From assembly GCF_900109095.1 (NCBI RefSeq), contig NZ_FNYZ01000009.1, forward strand, positions 156,152 to 220,151: a stretch of 64,000 bases of DNA. Direction: 5' to 3'. Both the position numbers and the translations under genes were made by a program. The notes under the pieces were generated by a model. That model ran no database searches. It had not been told where the DNA came from and saw only the letters and a list, made by a program, of their open reading frames with translations. Source of the DNA: Sphingobium sp. AP50. GTDB taxonomy: Bacteria > Pseudomonadota > Alphaproteobacteria > Sphingomonadales > Sphingomonadaceae. Positions within the stretch are counted from its first letter, which is position 1. Every line of letters starts with the position of its first letter. Below are positions 31,266 to 41,597 of this stretch, piece after piece.

Positions 31266-32507
31266 TCAGTTGGTGAAGGGGATGGCAGGGACGGTGCCGG
31301 GTTCTGCGCCGACCTGCGCCGCGCGCAGCACGCGCAAGGCGTTGCCGCCCCACAGGCCGGCAATATCCTCGGCCTTATAGCCCGCCTTGAGCAGCGCAGC
31401 CGTGACCTTGGGGAAGTCGGTAATGTCGCGGAATCCCTCGATCCCGCCGCCGCCGTCAAAGTCGCCGCTGATGCCGATATGGTCGATCCCGACCAGCTTG
31501 ATGGCATGCAGGATATGCTTCATCAGATCATCGAAGGTCGCCTGCGGGACCGGCCATCTGGCGTCGATTTCCTTGCGCCTGGCAATCAGGTCGCGCCGTT
31601 CCTGCGCGCTCATATTGGCCCGCGACATGAAACCCGCCATCAGTTCCTTGAGCGCCGCCTCGCGCTCCGGAATCTTGGGCGTCGCGATCATATAGGCGTT
31701 GAAGGCGTTGATCTGGATGACGCCGCCCTTCTCCGCGATCAGCTTGGCTTCCGCATCAGGAATGTTGCGCGGATGATCGAACACGCCGCGCATGCCCGAA
31801 TGCGACAGGATGATCGGCGCCTTGGACAGGGCCACCGTCTGGCGCACCACTGCATCGGACGCATGCGACAGGTCGATCAGGATGCCAAGCCGATTGGCCT
31901 CCGCCACATAGGCCTTGCCAGCGGGGGACAGGCCATTCCATTCCGGCTTATCCGTCGAACTATCGGCCAGATCATTATTCTTCGTGTGCACCGGGCTCAT
32001 CATCGTGACGCCCAGGCTGCGGAAGGCGGACATCAAGCTGATGTCACGCTCGAACGGATAGCCATTCTCCATGCTCAGGAACACGAAGCGCTTGCCCTGC
32101 TTCACCGCTGCTTCGGCGTCATCGGCGGTGATGGCGAGCGAGAATGTATCGGCATGTTTGGCGATCATCTCGCGAATCTGCACGCCACGCCGGATAGCGA
32201 AGTCGCGCGCCGCGCGGTCGCCTTCGGACGTGCGCGGGCCGGACGCGGTGAAGATGGCGAAGAAGCCGCCATCCACGCCGCCGTCGATCATGCGGGGCAG
32301 GTCGACCTGATCGCCATCGGTCGCCTCGACATGCCGGTCCATGATATTCCATTCCGGCCGCCCCAGATTGGCGGGCGTATCGAAATGGGTGTCGAGCACG
32401 ATCATGCCCTCATGCGCCTTGCGGGCATCAGGCGCAGCCGCCGTGGCAGCCCCGGCCGCCATCAGCGCAAGACCGGCCACCGTGATTTTCAGCAAGGCGG
32501 ATGTCAT
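31266..32507 (-). CDS. Membrane dipeptidase (M19, renal dipeptidase family)
   Basis: A zinc dipeptidase, predicted exported, 413 residues. Signal peptide about 1-25 (LLKITVAGLALMAAGAATAAA). Metal ligands are visible: H41 and D43 in DTHFDTP, a Glu in SMENG, and His in LIDLSHASD and ILSHSGMRGV, the usual M19 pattern; the C-terminal HIGISGDFDGGGG adds the substrate-side Asp. The long frame to 32612 is rejected because the ATG at 32507 forms an ATGA overlap with the preceding stop. Family members cleave dipeptides, including some with D-residues or beta-lactam-like bonds. Context suggests it completes hydrolysis of a product of the upstream amidase. Confidence 0.92.
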   Translation of the reverse strand: MTSALLKITVAGLALMAAGAATAAAPDARKAHEGMIVLDTHFDTPANLGRPEWNIMDRHVEATDGDQVDLPRMIDGGVDGGFFAIFTASGPRTSEGDRAARDFAIRRGVQIREMIAKHADTFSLAITADDAEAAVKQGKRFVFLSMENGYPFERDISLMSAFRSLGVTMMSPVHTKNNDLADSSTDKPEWNGLSPAGKAYVAEANRLGILIDLSHASDAVVRQTVALSKAPIILSHSGMRGVFDHPRNIPDAEAKLIAEKGGVIQINAFNAYMIATPKIPEREAALKELMAGFMSRANMSAQERRDLIARRKEIDARWPVPQATFDDLMKHILHAIKLVGIDHIGISGDFDGGGGIEGFRDITDFPKVTAALLKAGYKAEDIAGLWGGNALRVLRAAQVGAEPGTVPAIPFTN

Positions 32508-32995
32508 TTCTCGACCCGTTCGAAGGTTTCGAGGAACGCCTTGGACACGCCATCGGGCGCCTTGCCCACGCCCCAGCGGGTCAGCGTCTTCCCGTCTTCG
32601 GAAAACTGCCAATATTGGCCGACGATCACATCGCCATCCTTGTTTTCCAGCATCTGGAACTGGCGCGGCCCCAACTGCTTCATCCGCACCTGATTATAGC
32701 GCGGTTTGCCCGGCAGCGGCGTGATGCTGTCATCCAGCGCCACATGGAAGCTGTTGCCGTGCACCTGCCCCTTGTTGCTGTCGTTGGCCGATTTATAGTC
32801 CATGCCCGAAGCCGTGAACGTCACTTCGATCGTCAGGCTGAAATTCTTCGGGAACTGGTCGTTGCTCCAGAAGCTCTTGGCATGGACCGAATGATAGCTG
32901 CCGGTCAGGGCGCTATTGTCATAGGGTTCGGCGAAGGCGGGCGCAGAAGCGCCCGCCAGCAATGCGGCACAGGCCGTCAGGATCATGCCGCGCAT
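32504..32995 (-). CDS. Small secreted protein of unknown function
   Basis: 163 residues with a clear signal peptide (about 1-22, AGASAPAFA) and a beta-rich mature part (LTGSYHSVHAKSFWSND, GNSFHVALDDSITPLPG, QFQMLENKDGDVIVGQYW) that could be a small lipocalin-like barrel; I cannot name the family. The start is fixed by an ATGA overlap with the amidase gene at 32995, and its own stop overlaps the dipeptidase start, so it is part of the same coupled unit. A frame running on to 33442 is a shadow over the amidase gene. Confidence 0.75.
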   Translation of the reverse strand: MRGMILTACAALLAGASAPAFAEPYDNSALTGSYHSVHAKSFWSNDQFPKNFSLTIEVTFTASGMDYKSANDSNKGQVHGNSFHVALDDSITPLPGKPRYNQVRMKQLGPRQFQMLENKDGDVIVGQYWQFSEDGKTLTRWGVGKAPDGVSKAFLETFERVEK

Positions 32996-35112
32996 CAGAA
33001 GGCCGTCCTGTCTTCGACATGGGCTTCCACATCCTTGCGGTCGATCCACAGGGTGCGCAGCTTGCCTTCCGACAGATGTTGCAGCTGATCGCCCATATGT
33101 TTTGATCCGGGCTGGCTGGAACTGCCATAGCTCATCAGGCCCTGCGCCTTTAGGGGGGTCGAAAACTCGATCATCGCGACCCAGGTTTCGCCCGCGCGCG
33201 GCTTGCGCTCGCCATTCTTCATCGGCTCCCAGGTGATGGTGCGGAAGATGCCGGTATTGCCAAAGCCGCCATTGCCCGGAAGGCTGGTATTCCCCACGCG
33301 GAAGCGGGACACTTCGCCATAGGGGCGGTCGACCGCGCCATAAAGCTCCTTGGTCTTGGCGACGGCCTGCTTCAGCATCGCGACGGCAGCGGCCGGGTCC
33401 TTCAGCCCCCGCGGCGTCTGGAGGGGATCGTCGATCGACCATTTCACCGCATAGTTGCGCTGGTCGGTGAAGTTATTGGGCGAGAAGATCGATGCCCAGG
33501 TCTCGAACAGCAACGCGCCGCGCGCATCGGCTGTATCGCGATGGTCCCACGCCTTGAGCAGGTTGATCGCCTTGCGGACGTCAGGATCGCTATTGCCCTG
33601 CGCCGCCCGTTCCAGTTCCGGGATCATCCGGTCGGCCATCAGCGAACGCATTTCATGCTTCTTGGCGACAAATTCCTCGAAGCTGAATTTGGGGCCTTCG
33701 CTCAGCAGCTTGACCGACATTTGCGCGCGCTGGCTGACCGGGCCGACATTGGCGACATAGGCCGGGAATTTCTTGGGATCGAGCACGCGCGGCCAGGTCG
33801 ACAGCCATGGCGGATCATTGGCGTTCTGGACGAAGCCGGACACTGGATCGAGCACCTTGGGCATCTCGTCATAGCTGTGCACATCGGTCCACAGCGTCTT
33901 CGACGTGTCGCCCGCCACCGGCTTCGACCACATCTTTACGTCGCCCTCGGCATGCTTGGGCAGGATGCCGTTGTCGAGATAGAGGATATGCCCGCCACGG
34001 TCGGCATAGACGATGTTGAACATCGGCACCTGCATCTGGCGCAGCGCCTTTTCAAAGCCCGCCCAGTCATGGGCCTTGCCCATGTCCAGATATTGCTGGA
34101 GCACGCCGGGGCGATCCAGCCCCGCGACCTTGACCGCGATCGTCGTCTTGCCGCCGGGCAGGTCGAATACCGGACCCTGCACCGCATAGCGCTGGGTGAA
34201 GGTCACGGTCTTGAGCGAGCCATTGGCCTGTTTGACCTTGTAGCTCTTCTGCGCGGTCTTGAACGGCAGCGTCTTGCCGTCGAAGCTGTAGCCGCCATCG
34301 GTCAGGGTCAGGGCAAAGCTGCTGTACCCCAGCATGGTGTTCACCGTGTTGGTGAAGCCCAGATCATTGTTGAAGCCGAAGCGCATCACCGGCAGGCCGA
34401 CCTGCGTCGCGCCATAGATGGCCATGCCCGGCGCATTGATATGCGCCTCCATATAGGTCAGCGGACCCGGCTCCCAGGGCAAATGCGGGTTGGCCAGCAG
34501 CATCGCATTGCCGCTCTTCGTGCGCGAAGGCGCGACGGCCCAGGCGTTGGACCCGCCCGCTTCGTTAGTTTCCGGATTGACCAGCACCCGGCGGTCGGAC
34601 GCGATATATTGGAAGTTCATGAGCTTGTGAGCATGCGTCATGATATCGACGCCGGTCAGCGGCAGAACCTGACGAACTTCAGGATCGATCTTGTTGATGT
34701 TCGCCTTGGCATAGGCGTTCACGCCGGCGGCAAAGGCATCCAGGTTCGACCGCATCTGCGGCGTCTGCTGCTTGTACCAGGCAAGGCCGCGTGCCGGCAC
34801 ATCATTGCCGATCAGCCACTCATCCTGCTTGGCGAATTTTTCGCCCCAATATTCGGCCGCCTTCGCACGGGATTCCCCGTACATGCGCAGCAGAATGTCA
34901 CCATGATTATGCGCCTGCGCATAGCCAAAGCCATAGAAGGCGCCCGCCTCCGTCTTGCCATAGACATGGGGCACGCCGAAGCTGTCCCACAATATCTCGC
35001 CGCCGCCGAAGCTGCTTTTCGATTGGGCCTGCACCCCGCTGCCCATGGGGACCGAAGCCCCCACGGCCAGCGTTGCCAGAGCCAGCGTCAGTCCCGCTGA
35101 TACCGAACGCAT
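32995..35112 (-). CDS. Penicillin acylase family N-terminal-nucleophile amidase
   Basis: An exported Ntn hydrolase of the penicillin/acyl-homoserine-lactone acylase family, about 705 residues. Signal peptide about 1-30, alpha chain to Gly187, then the autoprocessing site GG-SNAWAVAPSRTKSG with catalytic Ser188 as the new N-terminus of the beta chain; LLANPHLPW and the FTNT motif (GFNNDLGFTNT) are family hallmarks. The ATG at 35112 is chosen because AAGGGG lies 7 nt upstream, over two earlier Met codons. Substrates in the family are amides of fatty or aromatic acids (penicillins, AHLs, N-acyl amino acids, aculeacin), so quorum-signal quenching or nutrient scavenging are both possible. A TonB receptor lies immediately upstream. 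Confidence 0.92.
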   Translation of the reverse strand: MRSVSAGLTLALATLAVGASVPMGSGVQAQSKSSFGGGEILWDSFGVPHVYGKTEAGAFYGFGYAQAHNHGDILLRMYGESRAKAAEYWGEKFAKQDEWLIGNDVPARGLAWYKQQTPQMRSNLDAFAAGVNAYAKANINKIDPEVRQVLPLTGVDIMTHAHKLMNFQYIASDRRVLVNPETNEAGGSNAWAVAPSRTKSGNAMLLANPHLPWEPGPLTYMEAHINAPGMAIYGATQVGLPVMRFGFNNDLGFTNTVNTMLGYSSFALTLTDGGYSFDGKTLPFKTAQKSYKVKQANGSLKTVTFTQRYAVQGPVFDLPGGKTTIAVKVAGLDRPGVLQQYLDMGKAHDWAGFEKALRQMQVPMFNIVYADRGGHILYLDNGILPKHAEGDVKMWSKPVAGDTSKTLWTDVHSYDEMPKVLDPVSGFVQNANDPPWLSTWPRVLDPKKFPAYVANVGPVSQRAQMSVKLLSEGPKFSFEEFVAKKHEMRSLMADRMIPELERAAQGNSDPDVRKAINLLKAWDHRDTADARGALLFETWASIFSPNNFTDQRNYAVKWSIDDPLQTPRGLKDPAAAVAMLKQAVAKTKELYGAVDRPYGEVSRFRVGNTSLPGNGGFGNTGIFRTITWEPMKNGERKPRAGETWVAMIEFSTPLKAQGLMSYGSSSQPGSKHMGDQLQHLSEGKLRTLWIDRKDVEAHVEDRTAF

Positions 35113-35166
35113 TTTCAAACCCCTTTTGTCACACATGCTTTTCTGACGCACGATCCGCCCACTTCC

Positions 35167-37980
35167 TCAGTAAGAGATCGTCAGACGGCCGTAATAATAG
35201 CCGCCGGTGAAGCCGTAGGGGATCGTCGTGGGATAGAAGCCCGATCCGTTGGCGGCGCTGGCGATGCCATTTTCGTCCGGATAGACGTTGAACAGGTTGT
35301 TCGCGCCGATGCTGACGCCCAGCGTGTCGTTGACCTTCCAGGTCAGTTCCGCGTCGGTCAGCCACTTCGCACCGAAATAGCGGTCGCGGCTGGTCTGGTT
35401 CTGGAGCGAGGCGACCGCGCCATAGCGGACCACGCGGGTATTGAGCGAAAAGTCGCCGACGCTCAGCAGGTTGCCGATGTAGAATTTCGTCTTCGGCAGA
35501 TTTTCGGTCAGGTTCGACTGCGACACGCGGTCGAACAGGACATAGTTCGCGCCCAGCGCCGCCAGTTCGGGCGGATTGTCGGCAATGCGGGTGATTATAT
35601 TCTTGTTGTAATTATAGCCGATGCTCCAGTCCATCTTGGCGAAGCTGCCGATAGTGTGGCGATAGGTCGCCACCACATCGACACCGCGCGTTCGGGTGTC
35701 GATCGCATTGGTGTAATATTGCGCGCTGATGTAAGGCGACAGGCCATTTTCGACCAAGATCGCGGAGACAGCATCGCCGGTCAGCGTGCTGGTGATCGCG
35801 ATGCGGTCCTTGACCTTGATCTGATAGGCGTCGACCGACAGAGTGAAGTTGCGGAACGGCGTCAGGACGAAGCCGGCGCTGAAGTTGGTCGACTTCTCCG
35901 GGGTCAGCGGCTTGGCACCCAGCGCGATGGCGGCGGCAGAGCCCACGGGCAGCGTCTTGATCTGGAGACGAACCGGATCTTCAATGCCTTCCAGAACGCG
36001 GAACTGGCCGGTGGTGGTGGCATAGATTTGCTGGGCCAAACCCGGCGCGCGGAAACCGGTGCTGACCGCGCCACGCAGCGACAGCCAGGGCGTTACGGCA
36101 TAACGGCCATTCAGCTTCGCGATCAGCGTGTCGCCCGAGTCATCATCGAAATGTTCGAAGCGGACGGCGCCACCGATCGTGATCTTCTCATTGGGATCAT
36201 AAGCGACATCGACATAGGCGCCCAGATTGTTGCGGGCCATCTTGCCGGCGTCTTCGGCGGTGAAGCCGTTGGCCGCCTGACCACCCGTTTCCGGCGTCAC
36301 CGTCACGCCCGCAGCGTTGACATAGCTGTAGGTACCCAGTGCCGAGCTGGCCTCGTCCCCCTCGACCACTTCATAGGTTTCGCGGCGGTGCTGAAGGCCG
36401 GCCGACACCTGAAGGTTGCCGCTGCCGACATCATAGCCACGGGTGATGTCGAACGTCGTCTTCCATTCCGACGAGATCAGCGAGCCGATATAGAATTCGG
36501 TCGGGCTCGTCGGGCCAAGCGAGGAGTTGATCGTCAGCGAACCGAGCTGGCGCGATCGGTTCTTGCCATAGCCGCTGCTCAGGTCCCAGTCCCAGCCGGA
36601 CATTTCACCCTTCACGCCGACTTCGAATTCGAAATCCTGTTCCTTGATGTTGCGACGCGGACGGAAGCCGTTGGGATAGACTTCCGGCAGCGATTCCGCA
36701 GCGGACGGGCGACGGAAGGTATAGTCGAGCTGCGAATCGCGCTGCCCGAAAGTGCCGAAGGAATAGAGTTCGACGCTGCCCAGATTGTAACCGGCATTAT
36801 AGCCCAGCGTGATCGCCTCGGCCGGGAAGTTGCCGTAATTCTTCGTAACCATGCGGTCGGCCGTCGCTTCGCGCGGATCGATCGCGCCATTGACGGGCAG
36901 ATAGAGGCAGTCGCTGTCGCCCACAGCCGTACATTCGCCGATGGCACGGGCGCGGTTCGACATCATCTGCTTCTTGGCGCTGATGAAGAAGTCGGCAAAG
37001 CCGCTCTCGCCCAGCTTCGTGCCGATGCTGGCGTCGGCCTGGAAGATCTCGCCGTCGGAGCGGTCCATATTCTGGCCGGCCGAAAAGCTGGCCGTGCCGC
37101 CATGATCGGCGTCCTTCAGGATGATGTTGATGACGCCAGCGATCGCGTCAGAGCCATATTGCGCCGCCGCACCGTCGCGCAGCACTTCGATATGGTCGAC
37201 GGCCGACGTCGGGATCATGTCGAGATCGACCGGCACGGAGCCGTTATAGAGCGAGGACACCGCGTTGATCAGCGATGTCTTGTGGCGACGCTTGCCGTTG
37301 ACCAGGATCAGCGTCTGGTCCGGGTTCAGGCCGCGCAGACCGCCGGTCGAAATGACGGTCGAGGTGCCGCCGCCTGCACGGGCGGGCACGTTGAAGGAAG
37401 GGACCAGCGTATTGAGTGCGGAGAGAATGCCAGGCTTGCCGGTCTTGGTCAGTTCGTCCGCCTTGATCACGTCGATCGGCGTCGGGCTGTCTTCCACCGT
37501 GCGGGCCAGGCCGCGCGAACCGGTGACGACGATATTGGCCGGCGCTTCCTCTGCGGCCGCTTGCGGCAGGGCCCCGGCGGCGGGAATGGCGCCTGCCGAC
37601 TGCATGGCAAAAGGAAGGCCGGTCACGCCCAGGCTGGCGACCTCTACTGCGCGACTGCGGCTTGTGTGCCCGGGCATGGAAAGCGCGACGACATTGCTGT
37701 TCGACAGGGTGACCTTCAGCCCGCTGCCGGCAATCAGGCGGGTCAGCGCGGCGTCCGGCGTCATCTTGCCGCTGACAGTCCTTGCCGCAAGACCATTGAC
37801 CTGATCATAGGGGAAGAGAACCTGCATGCCGGACTGTTTGGCAAACAGGGTCAATGCCGTCTGCATCGACTGCGCGGGAATTTTGAATTGTACCGGTTCC
37901 GCTGCTGAAGCAGCCTGCGCACTCATCGCGACGATCACGGTCGCAGCGCATCCAGCTAGATGCAGATATGTTCTTGCCAT
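35167..37980 (-). CDS. TonB-dependent receptor with N-terminal STN domain
   Basis: An outer-membrane active transporter, 937 residues. Signal peptide about 1-27, STN (secretin/TonB N-terminal) domain about 28-105 (FKIPAQSMQTALTLFAKQSG), plug domain about 150-280 (SPTPIDVIKADEL, RGLNPDQTLILVNGKRRH, IEVLRDGAAAQYGSDAIAG), then the beta-barrel ending in an aromatic residue (RLTISY). An STN domain normally contacts a FecR-type anti-sigma factor, but no FecI/FecR pair is seen in the window. It heads the unit with the amidase and dipeptidase, so its ligand is probably their substrate. Confidence 0.93.
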   Translation of the reverse strand: MARTYLHLAGCAATVIVAMSAQAASAAEPVQFKIPAQSMQTALTLFAKQSGMQVLFPYDQVNGLAARTVSGKMTPDAALTRLIAGSGLKVTLSNSNVVALSMPGHTSRSRAVEVASLGVTGLPFAMQSAGAIPAAGALPQAAAEEAPANIVVTGSRGLARTVEDSPTPIDVIKADELTKTGKPGILSALNTLVPSFNVPARAGGGTSTVISTGGLRGLNPDQTLILVNGKRRHKTSLINAVSSLYNGSVPVDLDMIPTSAVDHIEVLRDGAAAQYGSDAIAGVINIILKDADHGGTASFSAGQNMDRSDGEIFQADASIGTKLGESGFADFFISAKKQMMSNRARAIGECTAVGDSDCLYLPVNGAIDPREATADRMVTKNYGNFPAEAITLGYNAGYNLGSVELYSFGTFGQRDSQLDYTFRRPSAAESLPEVYPNGFRPRRNIKEQDFEFEVGVKGEMSGWDWDLSSGYGKNRSRQLGSLTINSSLGPTSPTEFYIGSLISSEWKTTFDITRGYDVGSGNLQVSAGLQHRRETYEVVEGDEASSALGTYSYVNAAGVTVTPETGGQAANGFTAEDAGKMARNNLGAYVDVAYDPNEKITIGGAVRFEHFDDDSGDTLIAKLNGRYAVTPWLSLRGAVSTGFRAPGLAQQIYATTTGQFRVLEGIEDPVRLQIKTLPVGSAAAIALGAKPLTPEKSTNFSAGFVLTPFRNFTLSVDAYQIKVKDRIAITSTLTGDAVSAILVENGLSPYISAQYYTNAIDTRTRGVDVVATYRHTIGSFAKMDWSIGYNYNKNIITRIADNPPELAALGANYVLFDRVSQSNLTENLPKTKFYIGNLLSVGDFSLNTRVVRYGAVASLQNQTSRDRYFGAKWLTDAELTWKVNDTLGVSIGANNLFNVYPDENGIASAANGSGFYPTTIPYGFTGGYYYGRLTISY

Positions 37981-38132
37981 TATTGGGCCCCCATTGAATT
38001 TCTAACTTTCAATGGTGGATACGGAGGCGGATCGGGTTTCTGCTATCGACGCTGAAAATTATCTCAATTCTTGTGAAGGTCAGGCCCATGCCGTTGCGGG
38101 AGACCCAAATTCGATAATGGCCTGCCGCGCCC

Positions 38133-39529
<1,397 letters not shown>

Positions 39530-40022
39530 TGCTTCTTCCCGATGAGAAATGCGTTATGTCGTCCCCATTTAGGGCAGCGGTCAGCGCCCGATTAGATCAT
39601 GATTTGCGGACGAGGTTATGATCTCAGTTCATGAAACCGGGATGTTTGCGCCTGACTGATGACGCGGTTTCCATTCGCCGCAGAGCCAGTCCGATTTGTT
39701 CGACGCCATGACGGCACCGAATGGCTCAAGCCCCTGCCCTTTCATGCATATCTGCGCACGGGACATCCCATGCTCGCCACAGTGATACTATCGGCAATTG
39801 CGCCAATCACCGTTTCTTCTTGATCAAGCCTCGATCGAAACGGGCAAAGGGAGGTTTCTCCCTTCGAGCCTTGCGTTCAGAAATGCACCATCAGCCGCCA
39901 CCGGTTCCAAATCTGCCTGCGCGAGATATCTGCTGAAACTTATCGGCAAGTCACAGCGGGCTTCCCGCCGACAAGAACAATGACATTGAGCATTATGGTC
40001 AGTCTGGACCTTCTATGGTCAG
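39530..40022. other. Non-coding stretch after the rearrangement scar
   Basis: I see no supported gene across this 490 bp. The only structure noted is a direct repeat, TATGGTCAGTC, at 39994-40004 and 40014-40024, spaced 20 bp, the second copy overlapping the stop of the dehydrogenase gene. Its half-site resembles the regulon dyad found further right, but the dyad is not complete. Confidence 0.45.
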
Positions 40023-41531
40023 TCAATCAGCCAGAAGTGCCGTGACGGTCTTCGTTTCGGTATAGTGGAGAACCCCTTCTTCGCCGACTTCGCGCCCCCA
40101 GCCGCTTTCCTTGACGCCGCCAAAGGGGGCGGAGGGATCATTCATGCCATGGGTGTTGATCCACACTGTGCCGGCCTGCAACTTGCGCGCGGTCAGATGG
40201 GCGCGTGAGAGATCGCGGGTCCAGATGTTGGCGGCCAGACCATAGCGGGTATCGTTCGCCGTCCTGATGACTTCCTCGACATCGTCAAAGGGCGTGGCGA
40301 CGAGCACGGGACCGAAAATCTCCTCGCGCACGATCGATGCGTCCGCTGATGGATTGGCGAAGATCGTCGGCTCGACGAAATAGCCGGCATCTGCGCCGAC
40401 CTTGCCGCCCGTCACCAGTTCCGCGCCGCTCGCCCGCCCCTGTTCGATATAGTCGAGCACCCTGCCCTGCTGGGCCCGCGACACCAGCGGGCCCAGCATC
40501 GTGTCGGGATCACGACCGTTCCCCAGTTTGAACTGCTTCGCCGCCTGCGCCACGCCGTCCACGACCTGATCGAACACCGACCGTTCGACATAGAGGCGCG
40601 ATGCGGCAAGGCAGACCTGCCCGGAATTGAAGAATATGGCGAGCGCTGCGCCCAGTGACGCCTTTTCGATATCCGCATCGGCGAAGATGAGCGACGGCGA
40701 TTTTCCGCCCAGTTCCAGCGTCACGCGCTTCAGATCTCGTGCCGCGGTCTGCACGATCTGCTTGCCCACACGGGTCGATCCGGTGAAGGCAATCTTGTCG
40801 ATGCCTGGATGCTCCACCAGGGCCTGTCCGGCCTCATGGCCATAGCCCGTCACGATATTGAGCACGCCTTCGGGCAGCCCTGCCTCCAGCGCCAGTTCCG
40901 CCAGTCGCAGCGCGGTGAGGGGCGTCACTTCGGAAGGCTTGAGCACGATGGTACAGCCTGCCGCGAGCGCCGAGGCGATCTTCCACGCGGCCATGGCGAG
41001 GGGATAATTCCAGGGCACGATCTGGCCGACCACGCCAATCGGTTCGCGCACCGAATAGCTGTGATATTGGCGGCCATCGCCGGAAATAGGATTGACCTGC
41101 CCATGGATCTTGGACGTCCATCCCGCCATGTAGCGGAAGATATCCACGGCCGCCGGCACGTCTACCGCCAGCGCATGATGCACCGCCTTGCCATTATCAT
41201 AGCTTTCCAGAAGCGCCAGTTCCTGCGCATTTTCCTCGATCTTGCGCGCGATCGTCTCGATGATCCTGCCCCGATCCAGCGGCCGCATGCGCGACCATGC
41301 GGCGGATTCGAACGCGGCCCTCGCGCGCTTCACGGCCCGGTCTACATCCGCTGCGGTGCCCGCCGGCACATTGGCGAATATCTGTCCGGTCGCAGGGTCC
41401 TCGACATCGATGCTACGCCCATCCGCCGCCTCTTCCCAATCGCCACCGATCAGCATGCGGGTCGTGGGCAGGCGAACCTGATGCCCGACGTCACCATGAA
41501 GGCGATGGGCGGCGAACATGGGTGCATTCAT
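40023..41531 (-). CDS. NAD(P)-dependent aldehyde dehydrogenase
   Basis: A 502-residue ALDH superfamily enzyme that oxidises an aldehyde to its acid. It has IVPWNYPLAMAAWK (cofactor and oxyanion Asn), FTGSTRVGK, catalytic Glu in VTLELGGKSPS (about 271) and nucleophilic Cys in GQVCLAASR (about 305), and PFGGVKESGWGRE near the end. Length is typical of betaine/phenylacetaldehyde-type ALDHs. The ATG at 41531 follows GGAGAA by 8 nt and is preferred over an upstream frame extension. It is downstream of the TonB receptor gene on the same strand, with a hairpin between. Confidence 0.93.
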   Translation of the reverse strand: MNAPMFAAHRLHGDVGHQVRLPTTRMLIGGDWEEAADGRSIDVEDPATGQIFANVPAGTAADVDRAVKRARAAFESAAWSRMRPLDRGRIIETIARKIEENAQELALLESYDNGKAVHHALAVDVPAAVDIFRYMAGWTSKIHGQVNPISGDGRQYHSYSVREPIGVVGQIVPWNYPLAMAAWKIASALAAGCTIVLKPSEVTPLTALRLAELALEAGLPEGVLNIVTGYGHEAGQALVEHPGIDKIAFTGSTRVGKQIVQTAARDLKRVTLELGGKSPSLIFADADIEKASLGAALAIFFNSGQVCLAASRLYVERSVFDQVVDGVAQAAKQFKLGNGRDPDTMLGPLVSRAQQGRVLDYIEQGRASGAELVTGGKVGADAGYFVEPTIFANPSADASIVREEIFGPVLVATPFDDVEEVIRTANDTRYGLAANIWTRDLSRAHLTARKLQAGTVWINTHGMNDPSAPFGGVKESGWGREVGEEGVLHYTETKTVTALLAD

Positions 41532-41558
41532 CGTCTTTTCTCCAGCAAACAAGAAGGA

Positions 41559-41583
41559 GCCGCGCCGCCTTTCATGGCGCGGC
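41559..41583 (-). promoter_or_regulatory. Hairpin between TonB receptor and aldehyde dehydrogenase genes
   Basis: GCCGCGCC (41559-41566) pairs with GGCGCGGC (41576-41583) around a 9-nt loop; on the minus strand a T-rich stretch (TCCTTCTTGTTT) follows. It could act as a weak attenuator that lowers dehydrogenase expression relative to the receptor. Confidence 0.5.
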
Positions 41584-41597
41584 CCAGGGGAGAGCGT

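Noticed and set aside
35167..37980. FecA-type iron citrate receptor with surface signalling
   Set aside because: An STN domain is present, but no FecI/FecR genes are next to it and the neighbours are hydrolases.
39994..40024. Direct repeat TATGGTCAGTC as a further GntR-type operator
   Set aside because: Only half-sites match the consensus dyad, and the location is at the 3' end of a gene rather than in a promoter.
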